This document shows, one piece after another, positions 32,531 through 45,700 of a stretch of DNA of 64,000 bases. Location: NCBI GenBank assembly GCA_022266195.1, contig WHVY01000007.1, positions 3,162,001 through 3,226,000 of the forward strand, written 5' to 3'. The translations under genes were made by a program, and so were the position numbers. Position 1 is the stretch's first letter; every line of letters starts with the position of its first letter. The notes under the pieces are model-generated. The model ran no database searches, was not told the DNA's origin, and saw nothing but the letters and a program-made list of their open reading frames with translations. The DNA is from Tetranychus cinnabarinus. Taxonomy: Eukaryota > Arthropoda > Arachnida > Trombidiformes > Tetranychidae.

Positions 32531-35303
32531 CTGTTTAAATAAATTAGTTACCAAGTGAGTTAACAGTGAAATTAATTTGAAACTCAGTGAAGTTGCATTA
32601 AAATTTTAGTTTACTTTGAAAGGGTGAAACAAAAATGAAAAGGTAATTTGAACAAGTAAAAGTGAAACTTAACTGGACATAACAATCATTTTGACTGCCA
32701 TTGTTGTTGTGTTCATTTAATCGATAAATGTTATCATGTATACACATTGAATTTATCAGGCTTGATTTAAACTTTTCAATGTTTTTCTTTCTTCTCGCAT
32801 TTTACAATTGATGGAATGATGAGAATGATGATAAATGGAGAAAAAGAAGAAAATTTTCTTCAAATACTTTCGAGCTTCAAGTTGAATCAAAACGAAACAC
32901 AGAAATGTACAAGGTTATGGTTCAAATTTACTTAAAATTGATAGCTTCAATCAATCAAACTGGTTGAAACGTTGAGCGATAAACGTAAAGCAAGGAAAAG
33001 GGGAAAAAAGTAATAAGATGTTGGATTCTGATAGTAATGATGAAAAGATGATCAAGTTTGGAGAGAGAAAAGTGTAATTCAGTTTGGTGGTCAACAAGTT
33101 TTCCTCTTTCATCCATTAAAAGCATTATCATTTTCAAATTATTCAGATGTGATCAGATTATTGTATTATCATGCGATGAAAGATGTTGAACAAAAGAAGA
33201 GGAAAAATGCTGATTGGCTGCTCTTAATTGTTTACCCAAACTTACGGATCATGGTAAATAAGATTCACCAGAAAAACTGTTCAAATCAAATACTAATCGT
33301 TTATTCATTAGTATTCATTTGATGATCCTACGCTTACTAACCACACCTATTTTTGACCTTGACTTTGAATAGCCATACTCACAATAAATATATTATGTTA
33401 CAATCATCTTCACCATTCAATTCACTCCTTTAATTCCACTTTCATTTCACCTTACAGTCTCTTTCTTTTCCCATTCTCTCTGTCCATCCCTTCGTCAATT
33501 ACAACAACTTCATCATCTCTTGTGCTTTTCCCATTTCAAAAGGAAGATGAGAAACAAATTATTAAAGGGTGGAAACCAGAAAGAAAGAGAAATAATCTTT
33601 TCCATTTTCAGTCACATCACAGAAACGGTTTTTTCATCTTTTCTCGAATAGCACAACTGAATTTTAATCATTGCAATCAAGTGCTAACACATTAAACCAA
33701 CATTTTCAACAACGAAATGCCTTTTCTCATGAAAAAATTTGATTCTTTTCGCCCAATTTTGACAGTAAACTCGGTCAATATTGGATTCAATTTTTACCAT
33801 TAATGTTGCTTCAATGAAAACAGCAAAAACTTGCTAAGTGCAAAAATATCATTTGATAATAAACTGGAAAACCATTTTTGATCATTTAATATGCATTTGG
33901 AAATGCGTAGGCAAGTCATGATTATTGTGAGTTGATAAAAAAAGTGAATAGTAAAGAGGTTAACATGGTATAATTCAAGTTTTAAGAAAACTTCAATGAT
34001 AGGGTGAAAAAGTGACAATCTTTGCCTAGTTTTTTCAGCTCATGATAGAGGGGAAAAAAAGATATCTACATTTCTTTGTGCTAAAGACTCATTAACCCAC
34101 TCCAACAGTTTTTCCTCTTAATTATTATTAATTGTTTAGTGTAGCAAGAAAATAGAGGTTTATTATTATTCAATGAGAATCATGTTAAAGGCAAGAAAAA
34201 GTAAACTTTTTTTTTCACTTGTTCTTCTTCTCCAACAAGATTTGATCTACTAAATTTCGTTTGTGGTTAGATCGATACAGGAAAATGCGATAAAGAAGAA
34301 ACAAGAGAAAAAGAGAGGAAAAATGAAAGCAATCAGATAGTAAGAGATGATAAACAAGATGATAAAGATGATCAAGGCGATAGTTGAGAAGAAAATGAAA
34401 CGATAGATTGATCAGAATGGAATGAGCATGAGCCATTGAGAAGCAAAGTAAACTTTCAATATCAACGTTTCAGCTGTCTTTCGCTCTTTCCACTTTCTTT
34501 TTTTCCCTCATCATCATCATCATCATCATCATCTCTTTAACAGAAACCAATGGAGTCTTTCAAGGTAATCTGGTTGCTAAAACATTGTTCTAAAACGTTA
34601 CACAAACATGTTCATTTGTGATCAAACTCAAGGTCTTCCAGTTATATCAACAGGGAATACGGAAGAGAGCAAAAATAACCCAACCGAGTCGATTGAATGT
34701 CATCTAATGAGTAGATGCATATAACTTTGGGTATAACTTAACAAGTTAAAATGAACAAAAAGGCAACTAAGTAATGAGTTTCAAATGCATTTCTCTGAGA
34801 ATCGCTTTATCACCGGATCATCATTTACGATAACTGAATAAATCTCGGGTGATGACAATAATTGACAATGAATTAATGGATTATGGAATTAAGATTATCC
34901 CGAGATTTTCATGCGATTTTTTCTCTTATCAAAAGAAGAAAGTTCAACTCTTTAGTTACTAAATATAAATGAATTTATGGTTTGCTTGTCATTCAACCAT
35001 TGAACACACACACACAAATGAAAATTGTTATTAAAAAAGATTACTCTTTAATCGATAATTGTTTTCGTTTAGTAAATGAACTAATCAATATGGTGAGAAA
35101 AATTGATTACGAGTGAAATTTTTCATTCTAACGTGAGGGTTAAATTGATTCAAGTTTTGTATGCCAAAGAGTTGTAATTTAAATCATTTAGATTATTGTT
35201 ATCATACAGAAAAAGAGGTAAAAATTATCATCGATTGTTATTATCAGTCTTCTCTGTTAATTTTCCTTATCGTTATGATTAAAATTTATCAGATTCATTA
35301 AGA

Positions 35304-35337
35304 GTTCGCGTGCCAATTAGTATTATTTCACGCGAAC
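35304..35337. repeat. Perfect 9-bp inverted repeat (GTTCGCGTG...CACGCGAAC)
   Basis: Arms 35304-35312 and 35329-35337 surround a 16-base loop containing CAATTAG, a homeodomain-like core. It is G+C-rich and CpG-containing inside an A+T-rich intron. Confidence 0.6.
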
Positions 35338-38300
35338 GATCTGGTTACAAGTTCAAAGTTCTGTTACAATTGATCAAGAAACTAAATCAAAAGGTGATTA
35401 CAATAAGAGAAGGAGAAACGTGTAATTATATAAAATATCATTAGATAACATTTTCATGATAAAAAACATCTAATTCTTGGTAAAATTATAAATAAAATTT
35501 GGGTTCAACAGGATTAATAAATAGGTATAAAATGGTAATGATAATGGTTGGTGAAAATGGTGAAAAGCGAGATTGTTTGAGGAGTGAAAAGATGGGTTGA
35601 TAGGGTTAAGAGAGAAAAACAATTTAACCAGAAAAATTTGGGTTTGGTTTAAATTGAAATTGACGTACAATTTTTCATTTTCATTTACTTTTCAAATGAA
35701 AAAAATCGTAGGATGCAAGATGATCAGGAAAGGGTTTATAATGACCATGATATGGAGTAAAAATAAGCCACAAGAAATGACAAAATTTTGAAATGGAAAA
35801 TGAAATTGCAGTAAATTTTGTTAGCCAAGGATTCAAGTCTAATGAGCAACCAAAATTTATACTTTTATATAATTAAATACATTTGCATGCAAGTTTAAAT
35901 GAAAATCTCAATAAAATGATAAAGATTGCGTTTTAACCAACTTTGGCAAGAAATTTTTACAAAGGTAAAAATTGTTGAAAGTTGAAGTTGAAGGTTAATT
36001 TATGGTTCAACTTTAGTGTTATATAATGTTTTAAAGGTCAGGTTGATCAATTATTGAATTGCTCGTGAAGCAAATTAACTAAGGATAAAATGGGATCACA
36101 CTTGAAATGAGTATTTATTGCATTCACATTTGAATGGGTTGCCAAAAGCGAGCATTTTATAACTACAATTGAGATTGTTGTTTAGTTAACTTTTCATCAA
36201 GAGTAACATAATCTGTTAATACTTTGATAGTAAATGCTTAGCTGTTGGTGTTTGTTAACCCAAAAAACTGAGCATTTGTTTTTGCATGATAAATATAGCA
36301 AAGTAAATGATTAACTTTGAAAATAGCGAAGCAAGAAAACATAGAACTATTGAAATTGAAAGAGTCTCGAGTTGAAAGTTGACTTTAAAAGGTGAAAGGT
36401 GAAGGAATGGAACAAAAGGAAAACGAATTGAAAGACGAAAAGTATTTTTCTTGTTCGATCAAGGTAAATAGACGATTGTATGCATGATAGATGCATGGAA
36501 TGTTGATGGCATCATTCATTGCACCGCATCATTATAATCATCCCATGAACCTGTACATCATCATCTTAATATTCAGAGAGAAAAAGTGGAAAGAAAATGT
36601 AGAAACTCCCATCATGAACAATTCTTATTTTTCTGTGTAAGAAGTTGATTGAATGATATTCCTTCATACCGTATCAATTGAACCATGAACTCAGTTTAAT
36701 ATGACCAATCCAATCAACATCCAATGACATCACAAATATACTTCATCATCATCATCATCGACAACAACAATAAGCCTTATGGCAAGAAAAAGATGAACTA
36801 AATAGATGTTTGCTGTTGATTGGAAAAGTTATCAAGTGAGAATAAAATGCTGGAAATTGACTCAATTTTCATATTTATTTTTTCTCTCTCAATGCAATTA
36901 CATGACAGGGTATCTAATCATTCTGAGTGAACACTTTCTCAACCTTTTAGCACCATTTTTCTCATGCATAAAAGCAACTTCATCATTAATATTGTTGGTC
37001 TTGTTGCTGTTTATTCTGATGATGTTATAGCTTTCAACGTAATCTGTTTAACTTTGAGGTTACGATTGAACCGTAAATTAAATGTTCAATAATAATAATT
37101 CAATTTAACACCCAGAAAACCAGATTTTGCAAATATTTTGTTATCATCATCAGAACACATCATTCACCACAGGTATTAACAGGGAAAAGATGAAGAAAGC
37201 AATAAAGAAAGAGAGAGAAGATGAGAAACAAGTATAATGATGATAAACCACTTGAGTAAAGGAAAGAACTGTGTCAGATCTCATTTTTTGGTCCTTTTTT
37301 TATGTTCACCACCTATTCACCAAGTTCATCATTCATTTGTGAGAAGGCAAAAGAAATGGCAAAAAGCTAAAATAGATGATAAATCTTCAACTTTTCACTA
37401 ATAATATATTGAAAAGTTTTCATGATGAAACCATGCCAACTTATCGGATTAGTATTTTTGTGCTCGGGCTACAACTGAATATCAGATGAAAAAAATAATA
37501 TCAATTTATATTTATAATATTAGGCAATTTTGGATGATCAAATGAGCAGAAAGATGGTGAATTGTAGGCAAAAAGGATTGAATGAAAATGGAAAGAAGAA
37601 GTAAAGCGAAAACTGAATCAAGAGAAAGTCAACAAATATTGAAATAAGGATGCTATTGGCTTTTAAGAGGTTGACAAAAGTAGAATGAAATTGAAGATGA
37701 AAATGGATGAGAATAGAGAAAGGCAAGAATTTGTTGAAAGTAATCTGACAACGATATTTCACCTTACAATCTAATTCAATTTATTATATAAGCATGAATA
37801 TTATCACACTTAAATAATATCTACAACTTTTTTCTTCTTCCCTTTGTTCAAACATTCACAATAATACACATAAAGAGGTAATAAAATAATGTTAAATTTA
37901 CAGCTTAAACATGAAGGCAATGAATGATAAAGAGTAATCAGAATTGAAATAAAACTGATGATGAATTGTTTCAATGGTTTTCTTTTGGACTTGAATGTAA
38001 ACAATAAAATATGAATCAGAATGGATAATGAAAGATTGTCTTGCAAAGGTTACAAATAAATAGCAAGATTCTTGGAAAGGGTTGAGTGCGAAGAGAGAAC
38101 GGAAGAAAAGTGATATTACGAGTGATGACAATAAAAAAAGAGGTTGTAAAAAGATTAGCTTGTAACGTTGACACGAGCCAACAGAGCGTCAGATCAAGTT
38201 GTAGGTTATTTTTGCGTAAAACCTGAAAGCATGACGATCACCAGATGATTAAAATAATGATGAAAAATACACGCAAATGCTCAAGGTTGCTGAGTTTATT

Positions 38301-41300
38301 GTCAGTGAATATACATGGATATTTATGTATTTATATAAATGAGTGTGTTTATTCAATATTAATGTGAATATATTTACTCAACATTTTTTTTGTTTCTTTA
38401 TTATCTTTTCCTTTTTTTCAGTTCTTTCTCATTCTTTAACCAGTTTATCTTGGAACTGAAAATGATATAATCAACAGTAGACAATAAAAATGCACCAAAG
38501 AGTTGAACACCAATCAATTTGTTTTTTGTGCTTCTTCACGAAACTTTTCATTGTGAGTGTTGATAAAGTAAACATTGATAAAGGGTTGAACTGAATTGGG
38601 TGAAGAGATGATAAAATGTACAAACTCTTCAAGTTTAAATGCTTTTTTGAATAAATGTGCAAAATTGATTGAACCAATTTATGATTTGATACATTTATCC
38701 TTTGCAATATCAACAAATTTTGATGATACAATCGAGTGTATAATTCATGTTTAACTTTGACATTGGTTGAGCAGAAAAAAGGGTTTTGAAGTAAAGATGC
38801 TTAAGCACATCATTTTTTGTTGTTATCATGTTTATTGTTCATCTGATTAATATTAAATAACTTTTCTCTCTTTCTTTCTTTCAAACATTTACTTTGGCCC
38901 ATCAAAAGTCAATATGATATTACATGGTAAAATGAATGGAAAGAGGGAAAAGAGAAGGATAAATGAGGTTCATCTCTTATTCATCCTAGCATTGCACTGC
39001 AACATCACAAGTGAAGAGAAAAAAAATTCTGAGAGAACCTCGAGAATCATCCATCAACTTTCACGGTAGGCGTTTCTTGATGTTGACAATTTTCTTGCTC
39101 TTTCCTTTTAATCTTCATCTAAATGAAATGGACAATGAAATGAAGATGAAAATGATGAAGAGAAAGAGATTGCTCAGGGCAAATATTTCAACGTTTCACT
39201 CAGAGATTAAGATCTAATCATCTTAAGGACGAGTTTCACTTTTTTCATCACTTTTTTTGCATCTCATCAACAGAGCAACTGTCACTGTTGCAAATATAAA
39301 GTAAAAGATGAATGGGAATTTGAACAATTTGTAAGAGAAAAAAATTCAACCCTGATTCTGTTTGACAGGGTGAAGAGGAGCAACTCAGGGGGAAAGAGAG
39401 ACACACAAAAATGTAGAACAGAAGCAGAGAGGGAAAGTTTGAAAAAAAATTTCTCTTCAACTTCATTTTGATGTTTAGTGACCAAGGAAAAGGGTTGCTT
39501 CAATCATGGCATTTGATGCTATTCAAACTCTGGATATGGTCAATCGAGTTACAATATCGATATAAGCTGATCCTTTTTTTCATCATCTCTTCGCCCTTCC
39601 ATTACTTTAATAAAAAACGATTTTCTTCATCTTTTCTTGCTTCCTTCCTCTTCATTCTCATCGCATTTTTTTCTGCCTTACTCCAAGTATTATTATTTAG
39701 AGTGACCATTCTTTGGGATATCATCATCATCTTTATAAAAAGGCAATAAAACGAAATATCTCGTATAGATGGTCAATAATATCATCCTTCTCATCACCCT
39801 TGTTTTCATCATTCATCAGAATTTTTGTGATCAGTTGTAATGAAAGGGAAAAAAACTGGCAAAAAACTTCTTCTTTCATCAAAGTAAAAGTATACAAAAA
39901 TGACAGGAGGAAATGTTTCTGAAAACTTAGTTTTTTTTGCTTCTTCTTCATATAAATATTCTGGAAACATTCATACAGAAAAATAACATTGAATCATTTT
40001 AGCATTTAATTTAATACATTAGAGTTATAGAGTAGAAAATAATTCCCATGATTTGATAAAAAAAGGCATTTTTTCACTTTCATTCAAAATTTATACAAGT
40101 TCATGACTTGTTACCAGTTAAATGATGAAAATGAAAGATAATCAAAACTGATAATGACTTTACAGGGAAGGGAATGCGAGTAAACAAAAAATGGTGAAAG
40201 TTGCAGGGAATTACTCGAGAAACAAAAGAAAAGGGAAAAACTGTTAAGAACTACATTTATGTATTGAGTATGAGTATAATTCACATTAATGGGTAATCAA
40301 ATTTACAGTTGATTGTAGTCATTTGTTGCGAGTGGAGATGAAAAAATAGGAATTCACATGAGCAACAAATGGAAACATAAAAGAGATAAAAGTTTACTGA
40401 AGATGGCAAAAGTTATTGACAAAAGGAGAGGATGAAAAGCTATGAAGAAACATGATAATGGTCAGGGGAAAATAATATCATCATTATTATCCAAAATTGT
40501 TATGAGTAAATTGTGGTTCAGAATTTGGATCGAGAAAAGATATGAAACTATCTGAAGAAATAGCAAATATTGAGATTTAATGTTCGAGTTATAATGCAAA
40601 GGATTGAGTCTCATAATCCATGAGATGTTAATAATTTTAGTTATTATCAAAGGTCATGTAAAGTCACAGAATTTGAAATATCGAGAAATTCATTGAGGAT
40701 TCAAAATCGACTTGAAATTTTGAGACAATGTCGGGTAATAATTGATTGAGATTCGACTCAATGAAACTTGAGAATGTTGATGATTTTAGAAATGAAGAAA
40801 TTGCAAGAAAATCTCAGGAAATTTCATCGATTGGAAATTTGGATTACCTTTGCAAAAGCAGGGAACAGGTAATCTGTTATTGATTTGGAAAATTCATTTG
40901 TTGCAAAATTGTTGCCGTTTTATGATTTTCTTTAGGAGAAAAAATTTTTGCTTCGAATTTTTTTCTTTCAATTTTCCATGCCAAAATGTCTCAAGGGCAA
41001 ACTTTAAGTGTCAAACAGTCGTTAAATTTTGTTGCAAAAGAAGCAAAAATGTTGAAAAATCAACATTGAAAATTATTGTTGGATGAAGTCGAGGAAATTG
41101 TAGGAACAAAAATGCATTGTTATACAAGGTAACAGAAAAATTGTAACAAAAAATATCATTTCCAATAAAAGTTACAATTTTGTTACCTTCGAGATATTTA
41201 ACAATTGTTCAAACTGGAAATGATAATTTTGGTGAATTTCAACTTTTGAATGTCAACTCTGTCAATTGTTCATTTATTATCATCTCAAGTCCAGCTCAAA

Positions 41301-42748
41301 AATGTCAAGCAACAGTTTATCTTGATTTATCAAGAAAATGCTGAATCTTAATAATATCAAGTTAAGTAAATTTTGATGCATGGAAAGAGGAATAAAGATG
41401 ATAAATGGTGAATAACGGAAAAAAGTCTCAATTTATTAGATTGGCAAGAAATAAAAATAGCGATGATAAAATTAATCCTGAAAATTTGAGGATAGATTCT
41501 GGATAAAAGTTTTGGGAAATGGTGATGATAAAGCGAAATTATATAAAATGAAATGAAAGTCAAATGCCACATGAGAAGAGAAAAGAATGAAAGAAAAGAC
41601 TTTCGATGATCAAATTGATGCTGATTTACAATGGAACCAAGAGACAAAAAGTAATAATAATCTCAATAGTAATAACTAAATGTCTGAATAACCAAAGGAA
41701 TCCTTGTTATTTGAGATAAAATCGGATTTAATAGGCTACTTTCAATTGATGTTTCAGGTAAGTGCTATAAATTGTTTTCTGCCTTTCATACAGTTTTCAA
41801 GTTGAGAGTAAAGTTATAAGTAAAACTTAGTGGGTCAGAGTACACAAATAAATATGGACAACTGGACAAGACAGAGAAAAGGTTTTATCTCTTTGTTTCT
41901 CAACTTCTTTTGCTATTCAAAGTTTTGGGCATAAAAAAGCAGAGGAAAGGTTATCTTGAAAATCAAATTGACTAGAACAAGAAATTCTGGCCATTCTGTG
42001 ATATTATAAGAATAATAATAGCAATAATAGAAATGAAACTGACTTATAATATTTACCGATCAAGTTGCCAATATGAAAATGCAATTTCAGTATTTTTTTC
42101 TGTTCGCCTTTAGTTTCTCTTCTTTTCTCACTTTTATCTTTTTTCCCTGAAACATCTTATTGGAAATTGAATTTGCTAGATAATACAATTTTCAGGTGAA
42201 TGGAAAATTACATCACCAAATACATAAGTAGATGAAGTGATGAGGATGATCAAGATGATCATGTGTAGGGAGGGAAAAACAATTGTAACGAGAAATAGTG
42301 AAAATGCGTAAAGAGGAGAATCAAATAAAGGTATAACTTGATTAACGGTAAAGTTGTTATTGACTATAATATTTGATTTGCAATTAGTTAAAAAGCTGAG
42401 ATAATGCTTGATAAATGTAACGAGTTAAATGTTGAGAAAGGTAACAATTGATAGACTAAATTACTGGCTTCAACAGCAATTCATGTTGATTAATAAAGGT
42501 GTAACGATTGCCATTGCAACGAGAAAATTTGATTCAATTACGAGAAAAAAGATAATTGATTAAAATGACAGTTACTCTGTCCAAACCTAATAAAGTGAAA
42601 ATATTGGATAATTAAATAAAGTTGCATTAATCAAGAATAACTGAAAATTCCAAATCAAATTTAATTTTGCATTATTGCGACAATTGACTAGACGATTGGA
42701 GTGAATAATTTGCTGAGAAATGATTAAACTTTGAAAATGGACATTTAC

Positions 42749-42773
42749 CTTGAACACTTGATATTTCCATAGA
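42749..42773 (-). CDS. Candidate 25-nt micro-exon of the RFX7-like gene
   Basis: TCATCAG acceptor and AAG/GTAAAT donor flank 25 nt (SMEISSVQ plus one base). It would end in phase 1, exactly what the 50-nt candidate at 32481-32530 needs. The upstream tract is not pyrimidine-rich, so this is weak. Confidence 0.2.
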
Positions 42774-45700
42774 CTGATGATTTGCCAGTTTTGTTTAATT
42801 TGTTACTTTGAATGAAAATTTGAAACTTTGATACAAATGCTGTTGACGAAAATATTTTTGCAAACAATTTAAAAGTTTGAAATATTTTCCATGAAATAAG
42901 GTTAATATATTAGTTAATTTGGGTTAACGACGAAGGTGCCTTTAAAGATTAAGTTATATCAAGAAAACGGTAGCATATTAATAATGGTAATAATGATGAT
43001 AATGAAGTCAATTTATAAATAATATTTAAGGATGACTTGCAACAAGTTGAAGGAGATTGCAAGGAAAGAGAAGAAGAAAGGTAAAAGAGTAACTTTTTTC
43101 TTTCTCTCCCTAATCATCATCATCTTCATCTTCTCACAGCAAACTAGAAATATAAAACTGACTCTAATTATCGACCAATGAAAGAAACTTGATTCTCGTC
43201 AAATATAATTTGCACTGAGTAAAGGTTGTGATCGTTGATGAGCACAAAAAAGTACTCAAAAACAGTTAGTAGTATCATCGCTATTATCATTTTTCCTAAT
43301 CATTTCTCATCATCATGCTCATCATCGTGCTCATCATCCGGCTCATCTACATCATAATCATTTCTCTGTCATTTTTCTTCTTCTTCTCCAAGTGAAAAGT
43401 TTAATATTTTTCGCTTCTTCTTTTTACTTTTACCACTAAATATAGATTCTTTATGTCATCTAACTCTTCCATTTCTTGGCCCATCTTCATTTTATTCATC
43501 AACATCATCATCAGCATATCTTTCAACATTTCTCTTTCTCTTCCTTCTTCCTTATTCCATCTGTTCTTTGTTTAATCTTTCTTTTGTCATTTTGCCTCTT
43601 CTTTTAAATCATTTGTAATCACTGATGAATACAATCAAGTTTCATTTATAATTTACATTACAACACATGTAAATGATGAAACCAGAAGATTGAAAATTAC
43701 TGTAATAAGTGAATAAAAATATTCATCAGAAAATCAATTTTTTGCCTTCAATTTTGCGTTCCATATTAATATGAAATACAAGCTTACAAAAATCATAACA
43801 TTATATTATAATGCATAAACATAAGAAAAGGCAATGTGACAAAGTGAAAGTCAGTGAAAGAGGCAAAAACAAAGCAATAATATTAATAAGAATCATGATA
43901 ATGATAATGTTATATTTAGTTTCAGAGAAATGATTGACCTTACAATAACAGTTTTGCTTTTGCACATTTCACCAACATAATAATATACATAACTGTGCAC
44001 AAGTAAGCTTCAAATGATGACAATTAGGATTAGCAATCTGCTTCTTGTTAACCATTTAGTGATTCCTTGTTTGTGTGTGTGTGTTTCCCTCAACTCATAT
44101 TTACATAAATATGTGAATGTACAAAATGCATGTAAAACACAGTGAGTTTGTACCAATTATACAGACAATGTAGAAAAGTGCAATCAATAGTTTTGGGTGA
44201 AAGGCAAAAGATTCATTTGATTCATGGTTAAATGATGATGATAATGATCATCATGATGAGAATGATGATCAAGTGTGTGAGTGTGTTACTAAATGTTTGC
44301 ACTTTAAACAATTTGGTAATTAAATTTAGTGCAAACTTTCATTGTTACACTCTTACACTTCATTAAACTTCAAGTTAATTTGCGATTATCGTTCAATGAA
44401 TAATGAATCAATAGGAAAAGGTTAACAAAATAATTATACAACTAGATGACAGGGTGAAGGTTGGAGACAAAAATTTAACTTTTAAATCATTGCAATTGAT
44501 ATAAAGTTTTGCAGTGAATAAGGTAATTAATCATGAACAATGATAATCGAAACAAAACATACAAAATGGTGGAAAAAGAAATGAAAATATTTGCAAAATT
44601 ATCAACAAAAGTTGATAATTCAGTGAAACCACATCACGATTAATGATGAACGTTATTAGATAAAATTTTCTGGTACAATAATGACTTTCAAAGTTTGCAA
44701 CTTGAATTATAATTGCTAACATTAAGTTGACTAATTGTTGTCATCATTATATTAATATATTGGTGAACAATGACCATGCAAGGTAGGGATTGAGCTGTAA
44801 TTGCCAGATGAAAGGTGGAATGAGAATATTCAATTGATATTAGGTAACTATCTTTTATTGAATAGTTCATTTTGTCAGAGTATCAATCATTGAAAACACA
44901 ATCCATTGTAACAATGATGGAAAAAAGCAAATGAAAAATAGCTGAGAAACTAGGAATCATAATTTTCTCTGTTCAATTCCATTAAATGGAACAGATGATA
45001 AACATTATCATTATATTTCAAGTTGATTTTTGCACAAAAGCACCTCTTCATGATTAAGATCAACAATGTGCACAGTTAGTTGGCTTTAGTTTAAACTACA
45101 ATTAAAATGAAGGAGAGAAAAAGAAAGTTCAAGCCAAAGGTTGAATCAAGATCAAATTATGTTCAATTATTGCAGCTTTACAGCAAAACAGTGACAATAG
45201 ATTTGCACATTTATAAAGCTTGATAATGTTTCAAAAGGTTTCATCAGTTTTGTGCAAAGGGTTAGTTGAATGAGAGTTTGGCGAAATTATTTCTTCTATT
45301 TACATTGGAAAAGGAAAGAAAAAGTACTTAATGTTGAAATGATGGAATCCATGAAGTTTTATTGATAATTATATTCAATGATTAAGAAAGAAAAATTGAA
45401 AAGGTCAAACAAAAAGGAGACTTATAATGATTATGATTGCCATGATGAGATAAAAATGAGCTTCAATTTAAACCGTTATTCAGTGATAATATGATTCTCA
45501 TATTACATTGAACTTTTTGTTTCTGATTATTAAAAATTTTCTACTTTTTTTTCTATGATTCATCTGATCATTTCAGGTGAACATTTGGTTCAATCCCTTG
45601 TTTTACAAATGTTGAATCTTCTTATTTTAACTTTTAACCCTGAAGGGTTTTGCTGCTGTTGTTGCTTTAATCAAATCATATTGAATTGGAAAAGTCAACA

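Noticed and set aside
39248..39951. Cluster of overlapping frames on both strands in the RFX7-like intron
   Set aside because: Random composition, mutual overlap and no splice logic.
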